Assembly (NCBI GenBank): GCA_031365725.1
Contig: JANLYQ010000093.1
Span: forward strand, 1-64,000
DNA length: 64,000 bases
Source: JANLYQ01 sp031365725
GTDB taxonomy: Bacteria > Actinomycetota > Actinomycetes > JACCUZ01
Reading direction: 5' to 3'
Shown in pieces: positions 55,810 to 64,000 of the stretch. The position numbers and the translations under genes are program-made. Numbering within the stretch: the first letter of the stretch is position 1; the number at the start of each line of letters is the position of its first letter. Below the pieces are notes generated by a model. It worked only from the letters and a program-made list of their open reading frames with translations, searched no databases and was not told the DNA's origin.

Positions 55810-56807
55810 GATGTCCCCACCATCGCGGTGAGCTCGGACAGCGTCGGCATCGCATCCGCGCAGGACAGCCGGGACGCCACGAGCGCACCGGCCGCGTTGG
55901 CGTGCGCAGCAATGGTGACCGGGTCCCAGCCCGCCAGCAGCCCGTGCACCAGCGCGCCACCGAACGCGTCGCCGGCGCCGAGACCGCAGACCACCTGCAC
56001 CGGGTGCGGCGCCACGGTCGTCATCCCGTCGGGTGTCGCGACGAGCACACCGTCGGCGCCCTTCTTGACCAGGGCGAGGCGCACCCCGAGGTCGAGCAGC
56101 CGGTGAGCGGCCACCTCGGGCTCGGCAGTGCCGACGGCGACCGCCACCTCAGCACGGTTTCCCACCACGACATCGACGTGGCCGAGCATGGCGGCGTACT
56201 CACGTCGCGCGTCCTGCGGCGACGGCCAGAACGTCGGCCGCCAGTCGAGGTCCAGCACGGTGAACCGGCCCGACCCCGCAGCGGTCCGGCCACGTCGGGC
56301 CAGCATCGCGAGCTGGGTCGACCGGGCCGGCTCGACCGACACCCCGGTGCCGGTCACCCAGAGCAGTGGCACGTCGTCAACGACGTCCCACGGCACGTCG
56401 TCATCAACGAGAGTGAGGTCGGGCGCGAGCGGCGCGCGGTAGAACATCAGCGGCGGGTCCTCCGGCGGGTCGAGCTCGCAGAACACCACCGGCGTCTGCA
56501 GACCGACTGACGTGCCGACGTAGGTCGGGTCGACACCGAAGCCGGTGAGTGCGTCGCGCACGAACGGTGCCCACGCGTCGTCGCCGACTTTCGTCAGCAC
56601 CGCCGCGCGCCGTCCCAACCGTGCGGCGCCGACCGCGACGTTGGTCGCCGTCCCGCCGAGAAACTTCGCAAAGGTCTGTACGCCGGCCAGCGGGCCGGGC
56701 TGTTCGGGGTAGAGGTCGATACCGACGCGGCCCACGGTCAAGACCTCGAGCGGGCGGGCAGTCGCACCCCCACCGGCGACCTCGGGCACCGCCACCGGAT
56801 CGCTCAC
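55806..56807 (-). CDS. iolC: 5-dehydro-2-deoxygluconokinase
   Basis: A 333-residue PfkB-family sugar kinase. The opening VLTVGRVGIDLYPEQPG, then FLGGTATNVAVGAARLGRR, and VCGLGAGDAFGGALVHGLLAG (catalytic GAGD) define the family. It phosphorylates 2-deoxy-5-keto-D-gluconate. GTG at 56807 overlaps the iolG stop by four bases; the longer upstream frame is inside iolG. Confidence 0.92.
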   Translation of the reverse strand: MSDPVAVPEVAGGGATARPLEVLTVGRVGIDLYPEQPGPLAGVQTFAKFLGGTATNVAVGAARLGRRAAVLTKVGDDAWAPFVRDALTGFGVDPTYVGTSVGLQTPVVFCELDPPEDPPLMFYRAPLAPDLTLVDDDVPWDVVDDVPLLWVTGTGVSVEPARSTQLAMLARRGRTAAGSGRFTVLDLDWRPTFWPSPQDARREYAAMLGHVDVVVGNRAEVAVAVGTAEPEVAAHRLLDLGVRLALVKKGADGVLVATPDGMTTVAPHPVQVVCGLGAGDAFGGALVHGLLAGWDPVTIAAHANAAGALVASRLSCADAMPTLSELTAMVGTS

Positions 56808-57820
56808 GACGGGTCGGCGTACAACGCGGGCTGGGGGCCGAGGACGACCGGCACGGTGGAACCGTCGCGCAACGCGGCCACCGCTGCATCGGACACGACC
56901 GCTGCGGCATAGCCGTCCCAGGAGCTCGGACCGGTGGCGCCGCGGCCAGTGACCAACGCGTCCAGCCACTCCTGCAGCTCGGTGTCGTAGGCCTGCTGGA
57001 AGCGCTCACGCCAGTCGTCGGGGACGCGGCCGGACACGCTGCCGGCGTGCCGCACAACGATCGGGCTCGGGTCGGCGAGTGCCACGGTGCCGTCTTCGCC
57101 CACCACCTCGCCGCCGATGTCGTAGCCGTAGCGGATGTTGACCGAGGTCTCGACGTCGACGAGCACGCCGCCCGCGGTTCGGAAGATCATCAGCAGCGGG
57201 TCCTGCAGCTCTGCGCCGTGCCGGCTCTTGCGCGCGGTGAGAACGGTGGCGCTGACGATCTCGTCCTCGAGCAGCCACCGGGCGATGTCGATGTCGTGCA
57301 CCGCGGTGTCGGTGATCGCCATCTCGCGGGTGTAGTGCCCGGGCACGGAAGGGTTACGGTGCCGCGAGTGCAGCATCAGCGGTGAGCCGATCGAGCCGCT
57401 GTCGACAACACCTTTGAGAGCTCGATAGGCGATGTCGTAGCGGCGCATGAAGCCGACCTGGACCAGCCGCCGACCCACCGCCACCTCGGCCTCGATGATG
57501 CGCCGACACGCCTCCTGGGTGGTGGCCAGCGGCTTCTCGCAGAACGCCGGCTTGCCCACCGCGAGAGCGGCGAGGACGAAGTCCTCGTGCGTCGGCCCCC
57601 ACGACGTGACCAGCACCGCGTCGACGTCGGGGTCGGCGATGAGCTCGTGGCCGGAGGTGTGCACCGTGGCCTTCGGCAGCGTGCCGGCCACCTGCGCCGC
57701 GACACCGAGATCGACGTCGGTGACCGCGACGACCTCGGCACCGGCCAGCACCGTCGTCAGCCGCCGGATGTGGTCCTGGCCGATCATGCCGGTGCCGATG
57801 ACACCGACGCGCACGGTCAC
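56804..57820 (-). CDS. iolG: myo-Inositol 2-dehydrogenase-like oxidoreductase
   Basis: A 338-residue GFO/IDH/MocA-family NAD-dependent dehydrogenase. The Rossmann motif VGVIGTGMIGQDHIRR starts the protein. The catalytic CEKPLATTQE and DTAVHDIDIARWLLEDE motifs follow. In inositol clusters it makes the first oxidation of myo-inositol to inosose. GTG at 57820 overlaps the stop of the 32-codon ORF upstream. Start region lacks a clear Shine-Dalgarno, so translation is probably coupled. Confidence 0.9.
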   Translation of the reverse strand: MTVRVGVIGTGMIGQDHIRRLTTVLAGAEVVAVTDVDLGVAAQVAGTLPKATVHTSGHELIADPDVDAVLVTSWGPTHEDFVLAALAVGKPAFCEKPLATTQEACRRIIEAEVAVGRRLVQVGFMRRYDIAYRALKGVVDSGSIGSPLMLHSRHRNPSVPGHYTREMAITDTAVHDIDIARWLLEDEIVSATVLTARKSRHGAELQDPLLMIFRTAGGVLVDVETSVNIRYGYDIGGEVVGEDGTVALADPSPIVVRHAGSVSGRVPDDWRERFQQAYDTELQEWLDALVTGRGATGPSSWDGYAAAVVSDAAVAALRDGSTVPVVLGPQPALYADPS

Positions 57821-57915
57821 CGGTCGATCCCGGCGCCGCGCAGGTAGGTGCGGGTGCGCTGCGCGCGCATCGCTGCGGTCAGCTCGGCGACCAGCAGGCT
57901 GAGTACGCCGGTCAC
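57817..57915 (-). CDS. Coupled 32-residue ORF between iolA and iolG (small protein or gene remnant)
   Basis: GTG at 57915 overlaps the iolA stop (GTGA), and its TGA stop at 57817 overlaps the iolG GTG. The sequence runs VTGVLSLLVAELTAAMRAQR then TRTYLRGAGIDR. The C-terminal part resembles ends of TIM-barrel sugar isomerases of iol clusters, but that is only an impression. An in-frame deletion could have shrunk a larger gene, for example an iolE-type gene, which is missing here. A true small protein is the other option. Confidence 0.5.
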   Translation of the reverse strand: MTGVLSLLVAELTAAMRAQRTRTYLRGAGIDR

Positions 57916-59408
57916 TTCGAGGTCGGGAAGTGGAAGCTGGCGCCGGACTCGGACGACGGCGCCGGCCAGCGCGCGGTGACGACCTTGGCGCGGGTGTAGA
58001 ACGACACACCCTCGGCGCCGTGCACGTGCTTGTCGCCGAACAGCGAGTCCTTCCAGCCACCGAAGGAGTAGAACGCCATCGGCACCGGGACAGGCACGTT
58101 GATGCCGATCATGCCGACGTTGACCCCGCGCTGGAACTGTCGCGCCGCCGCCCCGCTGTTGGTGAAGATGGCGGTGCCGTTGCCGTAGGGGTTGGCGTTG
58201 ATCAGCGCGATGGCGTCCTCGACTGAGTCGACGCGTACGACCGAGAGCACCGGTCCGAAGATCTCCTCGCGATAGACCTCCATCTCGGTGGTGACCGCGT
58301 CGATGACCGTCGGACCGACGAAGAAGCCGTCCTCGTAGCCGGGCACCGAGAGACCGCGACCGTCGACAGCGAGCCGGGCGCCTTGCGCCTCGCCGGTGCC
58401 GATGAGGGCCTCGATGCGCTGCTGGGCGGCGCGGGTGACCACCGGGCCCATCTCGCTGGCCGAGTCGCGACCGGGACCGACCTTGACCGCGCGCGCCTTG
58501 GCGCTGACGGCGGCAACGACCGCGTCGGCGGCACTGCCGACGGCGACGGCTGCGGAGATCGCCATGCAGCGCTCGCCGGCCGAGCCGAACGCCGCGGCTG
58601 CCAGGTGCTCGGCCGCGAAGTCGACGTCGGCATCAGGCAGCACGATGGCGTGGTTCTTGGCGCCACCCAGGGCCTGCACCCGCTTGCCATTAGCGCTGCC
58701 GCGCTCGTGGATGTACTTCGCGATCGGCGTGGAACCGACGAACGACACAGCCGCGACCCGCGGGTCGTCGAGGAGCGCGTCAACCGCGTCCTTGTCGCCG
58801 TGCACGACGTTGAAGACGCCGTCGGGCAGGCCGGCCCGCTGCCAGAGCTCCGCGATGAGCAGCGACGGCGACGGGTCGCGCTCGCTGGGCTTGAGCACGA
58901 ACGTGTTGCCGCACGCGATCGCCACGGGGTACATCCACATCGGGACCATGGCGGGGAAGTTGAACGGCGTGATGCCCGCGACGACACCGAGCGGCTCACG
59001 GAAGGAGTAGGTGTCGACATCGGTAGACACCTGGTCGGAGAAGTCACCCTTGAGCAGGCTGGGGATGCCGCAGGCGAACTCGATCACCTCCAGGCCACGG
59101 GCCACCTCGCCCAGCGCGTCGGAGAAGACCTTGCCGTGCTCATCGACGATCAGTCCGGCGATCTCGTCGGCGTGGGAGTTGACCAGCTCGCGGAAGGCAA
59201 AGAGCACCTTGGCGCGCTTGGTGACCGAGGTCTGGGACCACTCGACGAAGGCCTGCGCGGCCACGGCCACGGCATCGGTCACGTCGCCGGTCGTGGCAAG
59301 CAGCACCTCAGCCTGGACCTGGCCCGTCGCGGGGTCGTACACCTCAGACTTCCGGGTCGAGGCTCCGGGCGTCGCCATGCCGCCGATCCAGTGCTCGATC
59401 GTCCTCAC
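57912..59408 (-). CDS. iolA: Methylmalonate-semialdehyde dehydrogenase (CoA-acylating)
   Basis: A 498-residue aldehyde dehydrogenase that turns malonate or methylmalonate semialdehyde into acetyl- or propionyl-CoA, the last step of inositol breakdown. The catalytic cysteine is in FGSAGERCMA. Family motifs ITPFNFPAMVPMWMYPVA and VPVPMAFYSFGGWKDSLFGD are present. The GTG at 59408 has AGAGG upstream and begins the conserved VRTIEHWIGG. It is the first gene of the iol operon, after a promoter with TTGACA. Confidence 0.93.
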   Translation of the reverse strand: MRTIEHWIGGMATPGASTRKSEVYDPATGQVQAEVLLATTGDVTDAVAVAAQAFVEWSQTSVTKRAKVLFAFRELVNSHADEIAGLIVDEHGKVFSDALGEVARGLEVIEFACGIPSLLKGDFSDQVSTDVDTYSFREPLGVVAGITPFNFPAMVPMWMYPVAIACGNTFVLKPSERDPSPSLLIAELWQRAGLPDGVFNVVHGDKDAVDALLDDPRVAAVSFVGSTPIAKYIHERGSANGKRVQALGGAKNHAIVLPDADVDFAAEHLAAAAFGSAGERCMAISAAVAVGSAADAVVAAVSAKARAVKVGPGRDSASEMGPVVTRAAQQRIEALIGTGEAQGARLAVDGRGLSVPGYEDGFFVGPTVIDAVTTEMEVYREEIFGPVLSVVRVDSVEDAIALINANPYGNGTAIFTNSGAAARQFQRGVNVGMIGINVPVPVPMAFYSFGGWKDSLFGDKHVHGAEGVSFYTRAKVVTARWPAPSSESGASFHFPTSK

Positions 59409-59488
59409 GCGCTGCCTCTCGCTGGGATCTGTGCGACGCACTACCGGCCCGCTCGGCCCATCGTTGCGCGTCCCTGGGTGTTGATCCC

Positions 59489-59517
59489 ATCGAACCGCCC
59501 GGCTCACGCCGTGTCAA
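59489..59517 (-). promoter_or_regulatory. Candidate promoter of the iol operon
   Basis: On the minus strand, a perfect TTGACA (59517-59512) is followed after 17 bases by TTCGAT (59494-59489). It lies about 80 nt upstream of the iolA start. A GntR-type palindrome lies just upstream of the -35. Confidence 0.55.
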
Positions 59518-59521
59518 CATC

Positions 59522-59533
59522 ATGTCCTGACAA
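59522..59533. promoter_or_regulatory. Candidate GntR operator 1
   Basis: ATGTC-CT-GACAA, a near palindrome of the TTGTC-N2-GACAA form, lies 4 bp upstream of the iol -35. It matches operator 2 in the opposite orientation. Confidence 0.6.
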
Positions 59534-59591
59534 ATGGACCGCTGCCGAGTGGGCCTGGTCAGGCATGGCAGGCGACGGCTACGGTGCCGGT

Positions 59592-60419
59592 GTGCAGACA
59601 TTGTCAGGACAAACTCGGGCTCCGGACGGCCGGCCCGGAGCCGACTTGGTCGATGCCGACGTCTGGGCGGCGGCGGTGTCGGCTCTGCGAGTGTCCCCCG
59701 AGGACCGCAGCCGACCGGTGCCGCTCTGGGCGCTGGTGGCCGGGCGCCTGCAAGTCCTTATCGAGACCGGGCGCCTCCCCGAAGGCTCCCGGGTCGAGAA
59801 CGAGGTGGCGCTGGCCGACAAGCTCGGCATCTCCCGGCCCACGATGCGCCGGGCCTTGCAGGAACTGGTCACCAAAGGCCTGCTGGTCCGCAAGCCCGGC
59901 GTCGGCACCCAGGTCGTCTCCCCCACTGTCCGTCGCCCCGTCGAGCTCACCAGCCTGTACGACGATCTGGCCCGCAGCGGCCGCGAGCCACGCACCGAGG
60001 TCCTCTCCCTCGAGGTGCTGCCGGCCACCGACAGCCTTGCTCTGGCCCTGCACGTGCCCCCGCGCAGCGATCTGACCGTAGTACGGCGCCTGCGCTTCAC
60101 CGGCGACGAGCCGCTGGCCCTGATGCTCAACCATGTGCCGGTGCGAGTCGCCCGGCTGCGTCGTGACGACCTCGAGATGCGGGGGCTGTACGAGTGCATC
60201 CGGGCCAGCGGGGGGCCGCAGCCGAGCTCAGCGACCGAGGTCATCGGTGCCCGGGTCGCGACGACCGTGGAATGCCGCACCCTCCGCATCACCCGTGGTT
60301 CGGCGGTCCTCACGATGACCCGCACCGCATGGGCCGCCGACGGGCAGGGCGTCGAGCTCGGGTCACACATCTATCGCGCGGATCGCTACGCGTTCGAGCA
60401 CCACGTGGCCAGCGACTAG
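59592..60419 (+). CDS. GntR-family transcriptional regulator of the iol operon (IolR-like)
   Basis: About 275 residues. A winged helix-turn-helix (ALVAGRLQVLIETGRLPEGS, ADKLGISRPTMRRALQELVT) leads to a UTRA/HutC-type effector domain (RRPVELTSLYDDLARSGREP). The homologous actinobacterial regulators act on inositol genes. The start is unclear. GTG at 59592 follows a plausible -10 (TACGGT at 59580-59585) so closely that the RNA may be leaderless. An ATG at 59565 and later GTGs are alternatives. Operator 2 lies just inside the start. It diverges from iolA. Confidence 0.8.
   Translation: MQTLSGQTRAPDGRPGADLVDADVWAAAVSALRVSPEDRSRPVPLWALVAGRLQVLIETGRLPEGSRVENEVALADKLGISRPTMRRALQELVTKGLLVRKPGVGTQVVSPTVRRPVELTSLYDDLARSGREPRTEVLSLEVLPATDSLALALHVPPRSDLTVVRRLRFTGDEPLALMLNHVPVRVARLRRDDLEMRGLYECIRASGGPQPSSATEVIGARVATTVECRTLRITRGSAVLTMTRTAWAADGQGVELGSHIYRADRYAFEHHVASD
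59601..59612. promoter_or_regulatory. Candidate GntR operator 2
   Basis: Perfect half-site palindrome TTGTC-AG-GACAA at the start of the GntR gene. It would allow autorepression. It lies 79 bp from operator 1, centre to centre. Confidence 0.6.
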
Positions 60420-60457
60420 CAGTCGTTCGCCCTGCATCTGCCGGGTGGGAAGCCGCC

Positions 60458-62893
60458 CTACGCCTTGCCGCTGGTCACCCGGTAGACGTCGAAGACGCCG
60501 TCGACTCCACGGACCGCGCGCAGCACGTGCCCGAGGTGGGTGGGGTCGCCCATCTCGAAGGTGAAGCGCGACATCGCCACCCGGTCCCGGGTGGTCGTGA
60601 CCGACGCAGACAGGATGTTGACGTGCTGGTCGGAGAGCACCCGGGTGACGTCGGACAGCAACCGGGACCGGTCCAGCGCCTCGACCTGGATCGCGACGAG
60701 GAACACCGACGACGCCGAGGGCGCCCACTCGACCTCGACCATGCGGTCCTGCTGGTCGGACAGCGCCACCGCGTTGACGCAGTCGGACCGGTGCACCGAG
60801 ACACCGCTGCCGCGGGTCACGAAACCGACGATCCCGTCGCCGGGCACCGGGGTGCAGCAGCGGGCGAGCTTGACCCAGATGTCGGAGGCACCCTTGACCA
60901 CGACACCTGGGTCGCTGGCCGAGCGGCGACGACTGCGCGTGCCCGGGGTGATGACCTCGGACAGGTCCTCGGTCGCGCCCTCCTCGCCGCCGAGTGACTC
61001 GACGAGCCGGGTGACCACGGACTGCGCCGACACGTGGCTGTCGCCGATGGCGGCGTACAGCGCGGAGATGTCGGGATAGCGCAGATCCTGCGCGAGCGAG
61101 GTGAGGGTCTCGGTGGTGAGCAGTCGCTGGATCGGGAGGTTCTGCTTGCGCATCGCGCGGGTGATGGCGTCCTTGCCCTGCTCGATCGCCTCCTCGCGAC
61201 GCTCCTTGCTGAACCAGCCACGGATCTTGTTGCGGGCCCGCGGGCTCTGCACGAACGTCAGCCAGTCGCGGCTCGGCCCCGCGCCCTGCGCCTTGGAGGT
61301 GAAGACCTCGACGTTGTCGCCGTTGTCGAGAGTGCTCTCGAGCGCGACGAGCCGACCGTTCACCCGCGCACCGATGCACCGGTGACCGACCTCGGTGTGC
61401 ACGGCGTAGGCGAAGTCGACCGGGGTCGAGCCGGCCGGCAGTGCCACGACATCGCCCTTGGGCGTGAAGACATAGACCTCGGCGGCCTTCAGGTCAAAAC
61501 GCAGGCTCTCGAGGAACTCCCCCGGGTCCTCGGTCTCGCGCTGCCAGTCGAGCAGCTGACGCAGCCATGCCATCTCGCTGGCCACCCCGGGTGAGGTCTC
61601 GCCCTTGCCGCCGCGGCCGCCGTCGCTCGGTGCCGACTGCTCGGGGTCCTCCTTGTACTTCCAGTGCGCTGCCACGCCGTACTCAGCCCGGCGGTGCATC
61701 GCGAAGGTCCGGATCTGCAGCTCGACCGGCTTGCCCTCCGGCCCGATCACCGTCGTGTGCAGCGACTGGTACATGTTGAACTTAGGCATCGCGATGTAGT
61801 CCTTGAACCGCCCCGGCACCGGGTTCCACCGCGCGTGGATGGAGCCCAGGACGCCGTAGCAGTCGCGCACCGAGTCGACGAGGATGCGGATCCCGACCAG
61901 GTCGTAGATGTCGGTGAAGTCGCGGCCGCGCACGATCATCTTCTGGTAGATCGAGTAGTAGTGCTTGGGGCGCCCGGTCACCGACGCGCGGATCTTGGCG
62001 CCCTTGAGGTCGCCGCTGACATGCTCGATGACGCCGGTGAGATAGTCCTCGCGGCTCGGTGCGCGGTCGCTGACCAGCCGCACGATCTCCTCGTAGACCT
62101 TCGGATAGAGCGCCGCGAACGCGAGGTCTTCGAGCTCCCACTTGAGGGTGTTCATGCCGAGCCGGTGCGCCAGCGGGGCATAGATCTCGAGGGTCTCCCG
62201 CGCGGACCGCTCGGCCGAGGCCGGCTTGACGTACTGCAGGGTGCGCATGTTGTGCAGCCGGTCGGCCAGCTTGATGACCAGCACCCTGATGTCTCGCGCC
62301 ATCGCCACGACCATCTTGCGGAACGTCTCGGCCTGCGCGTTCTCGCCGTACTTCACCTTGTCGAGCTTGGTGACGCCGTCGACGAGGTGAGCGACCTCGT
62401 CGCCGAAGTCCCCTCGCAGGGTCTCCAGCGTGTAGGCCGTGTCCTCGACGGTGTCGTGCAGCAGCGCAGCGACCAAGGTCGGCGGGGTCATGCCCAGCTC
62501 GGCGAGGATCGTCGTCACGGCCAGCGGGTGGGTGATGTAGGGGTCTCCGCTCTTGCGCAGCTGGCCGCGATGGTGCAGCTCGGCCATCTCGTAGGCCCGC
62601 TCCAGCACCCGGAGGTCGGCCTTCGGGTGGGTCTGGCGCACGACGCGGAACAGCGGCTCCAGCACAGGGTGGGCGCTCGGGCGTTGGGACGCCAGCCGTG
62701 CCAGCCGCGAGCGGACGCGGCGGCTGGTGGCCGAACCAGGCACTCCGCTGACGGTCTCGGCGCCTCCGCCCGCCTCGGGCGGGTTGGCGGCCCCGTCGGC
62801 CTTGGTGTCGAGGTCGACCGGGCTGGTGACTGACGCATCGGGCAAGGTGGGCGCCTCCTCGTCACTCGCGGCCGCAGGGCTGATCAATCCCAT
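60458..62893 (-). CDS. relA: Bifunctional (p)ppGpp synthetase/hydrolase
   Basis: An 811-residue Rel protein. The N-terminal 60 residues are variable. The HD hydrolase domain has HHRGQLRKSGDPYITHPLAV and ALLHDTVEDT (intact His-Asp). The synthetase domain has GRPKHYYSIYQKM, DLVGIRILV and PVPGRFKDYIAMPK; the RFKD motif is the one found in bifunctional enzymes. TGS (VYVFTPKGDVVALPAGSTPVD) and ACT domains follow. Both activities look intact. ATG at 62893 is 18 nt after the apt stop. Confidence 0.96.
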   Translation of the reverse strand: MGLISPAAASDEEAPTLPDASVTSPVDLDTKADGAANPPEAGGGAETVSGVPGSATSRRVRSRLARLASQRPSAHPVLEPLFRVVRQTHPKADLRVLERAYEMAELHHRGQLRKSGDPYITHPLAVTTILAELGMTPPTLVAALLHDTVEDTAYTLETLRGDFGDEVAHLVDGVTKLDKVKYGENAQAETFRKMVVAMARDIRVLVIKLADRLHNMRTLQYVKPASAERSARETLEIYAPLAHRLGMNTLKWELEDLAFAALYPKVYEEIVRLVSDRAPSREDYLTGVIEHVSGDLKGAKIRASVTGRPKHYYSIYQKMIVRGRDFTDIYDLVGIRILVDSVRDCYGVLGSIHARWNPVPGRFKDYIAMPKFNMYQSLHTTVIGPEGKPVELQIRTFAMHRRAEYGVAAHWKYKEDPEQSAPSDGGRGGKGETSPGVASEMAWLRQLLDWQRETEDPGEFLESLRFDLKAAEVYVFTPKGDVVALPAGSTPVDFAYAVHTEVGHRCIGARVNGRLVALESTLDNGDNVEVFTSKAQGAGPSRDWLTFVQSPRARNKIRGWFSKERREEAIEQGKDAITRAMRKQNLPIQRLLTTETLTSLAQDLRYPDISALYAAIGDSHVSAQSVVTRLVESLGGEEGATEDLSEVITPGTRSRRRSASDPGVVVKGASDIWVKLARCCTPVPGDGIVGFVTRGSGVSVHRSDCVNAVALSDQQDRMVEVEWAPSASSVFLVAIQVEALDRSRLLSDVTRVLSDQHVNILSASVTTTRDRVAMSRFTFEMGDPTHLGHVLRAVRGVDGVFDVYRVTSGKA

Positions 62894-62911
62894 CCTACGG
62901 TCAGCGGCGTC

Positions 62912-63547
62912 TCAGCCGAGAAGCACCGCGACCGGCGTAGGTGCATCGGCGGCGGCCAGCGCTTCACGGCCGGACAAGAAGCCGATCTCGAGCAGGAAGA
63001 CGACGCCCGCGACCTCCGCGCCGGAGCGGCGCACCAGGTCGACCGCCGCGGCCGCTGTGCCGCCGGTGGCAAGCACGTCGTCCACGATGAGGACCCGCTG
63101 TCCCGTGGTGAACGCGTCCGCGGTCACTTCGATCGTGGCCGAGCCGTACTCCAAGTCGTAGGACGCCTCGACCACGTCGCCGGGGAGCTTGCCCTTCTTG
63201 CGCACGGGGACGAAGCCGACCCCGAGGCTGTACGCGACCGGGGCGCCCAGGATGAACCCGCGAGCTTCGATGCCCGCCACCACTCCGATGCTGGCGGCGC
63301 GGAACGGCTCGGCCATGGCACCGATCGCCAGCTCGAAGGTCGCCGGGTCGCTCAGCAGCGGGGTGATGTCCTTGAAGAGGATCCCGTGGGTCGGGAAGTC
63401 GGGGACGTCCCTGATCCGGGCTGCGAGTGCCGCGACGACATCGGCGGCATCGACGGCACCGACGGCATCGACGGCATTGGCGACATCGACCGACGGACCG
63501 CCGGTCGCCACGGGTACCTCGGGCGCGTCCGACGGGTCGCCGGTCAT
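62912..63547 (-). CDS. apt: Adenine phosphoribosyltransferase
   Basis: A 211-residue enzyme that salvages adenine to AMP. The PRPP motif VLIVDDVLATGGTAAAAVDL and the opening IRDVPDFPTHGILFKDITPLL are diagnostic. An N-terminal extension of about 40 residues, rich in alanine and valine with VDAVGAVDAADVV-like repeats (9-bp direct repeats of GACGGCATC at 63454-63476), may be spurious if a later start is used. ATG at 63547 overlaps the secF stop by four bases. secF-apt-relA is a conserved order. Confidence 0.93.
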   Translation of the reverse strand: MTGDPSDAPEVPVATGGPSVDVANAVDAVGAVDAADVVAALAARIRDVPDFPTHGILFKDITPLLSDPATFELAIGAMAEPFRAASIGVVAGIEARGFILGAPVAYSLGVGFVPVRKKGKLPGDVVEASYDLEYGSATIEVTADAFTTGQRVLIVDDVLATGGTAAAAVDLVRRSGAEVAGVVFLLEIGFLSGREALAAADAPTPVAVLLG

Positions 63548-64000
63548 CGCCGCTTCTTGCCGCCCGGTCGGTTGCGCCCCGCTGCTCCCTTACGAGGCTG
63601 CGGGCGCTTGGCCGCCGGCGGCCGTCCGGCAGCACCGGCACCCCCGGCAGCACCGGCAGCACCGGCAGTCGTCGCGCCTGCGGCGACGGCCTGCTCGTCG
63701 TCGGGAACCGTGGTGTTGTCGTCGATCCCGCCATCCGTACCCGCAGCGGCCAAGACTGCAGCCGTGCCTCCCTTAGCTGCACGACGTCGGGAGCTCGGTG
63801 ACTCGACGCCGCTGCCGGCGCGGCGACCGGCCACCCGGCGGGCGAGCGCCTGCATCGCCGGCTCCCGCTCCTTGAAGCCGGTGAGCAGCGGGGTGGCGAT
63901 GAAGATCGAGGAGTAGGCACCGACCGCGACACCGACGAACAGCGCCAGCGACAGGTCCTTGAGCGGACCGGCACCCAGCAGCGCGATGCCGGCGAAGAGG
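63544..64000 (-). CDS. secF: Protein-export membrane protein SecF, C-terminal part (cut by window edge)
   Basis: The first visible residues (LFAGIALLGAGPLKDLSLAL, then VGVAVGAYSSIFIATPLLT) are the last membrane helices of SecF, part of the SecDF-YajC complex that aids export with the proton-motive force. The rest is a long basic, alanine/glycine-rich tail (PRKGAAGRNRPGGKKRR at the end) exposed to the cytoplasm. Actinobacterial SecF often has such tails. The start lies beyond the right edge. Confidence 0.9.
   Translation of the reverse strand, partial: LFAGIALLGAGPLKDLSLALFVGVAVGAYSSIFIATPLLTGFKEREPAMQALARRVAGRRAGSGVESPSSRRRAAKGGTAAVLAAAGTDGGIDDNTTVPDDEQAVAAGATTAGAAGAAGGAGAAGRPPAAKRPQPRKGAAGRNRPGGKKRR

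Overview
The window is a high-GC chromosomal segment from an actinobacterium. The evidence is the actinobacterial integration host factor (mIHF), BldD, an AspRS/HisRS/RarA block, GTG starts, and dense ATGA/GTGA start-stop overlaps throughout. The genus cannot be fixed from the sequence alone. Almost all genes lie on the minus strand. The plus-strand genes are bldD with a membrane protein, a cyclophilin with a DUF349 protein, and a GntR regulator.

Layout. Positions 1-2757 hold the metK start, coaBC, rpoZ, gmk and mihF. Positions 2946-12913 are one pyrimidine operon, pyrR-pyrB-pyrC-carA-carB-pyrK-pyrD-pyrF, with nearly every junction overlapping. It is preceded by a PyrR-type RNA hairpin that contains the pyrR Shine-Dalgarno. 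bldD and a large polytopic membrane protein diverge from it. Positions 15882-21204 hold the shikimate/efp block aroC-aroK-aroB-aroQ-pepQ-efp-nusB.

Positions 21302-38392 are a complete type IV pilus (T4P) locus. Read in transcription order it runs: Roadblock protein, DUF4388 protein, small GTPase, pilB, pilT, pilC, pilA, a PilV-like prepilin, a PilW/PulJ-like prepilin, a PilX-like protein, the prepilin peptidase, then pilM, pilN, pilO and a PilP-like protein. Next upstream are aroE-mltG-ruvX-alaS-DUF6167-DUF948 (one overlapping operon), rarA, aspS, hisS and a metallo-beta-lactamase fold hydrolase. Positions 52594-59408 are a myo-inositol catabolic operon (iolA, iolG, iolC, an aldolase-like gene, a broken iolB, iolD) with a divergent GntR regulator. 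The right edge carries relA, apt and the 3' end of secF.

How the parts connect. The most interesting theme is cyclic di-GMP. BldD keeps its c-di-GMP signature. PilB starts with two MshEN-like repeats. The pilA leader contains a structure whose first half closely matches the class I c-di-GMP (GEMM-I) aptamer, followed by a hairpin that would compete with its 3' end. A Roadblock/DUF4388/GTPase module beside the pilus genes suggests MglA-like control. The second theme is decay of the inositol operon: iolB is reduced to about 374 nt by internal deletions, no iolE is present, and a 32-codon ORF is wedged between iolA and iolG. Promoter, operator and RNA calls are pattern-based and unverified.
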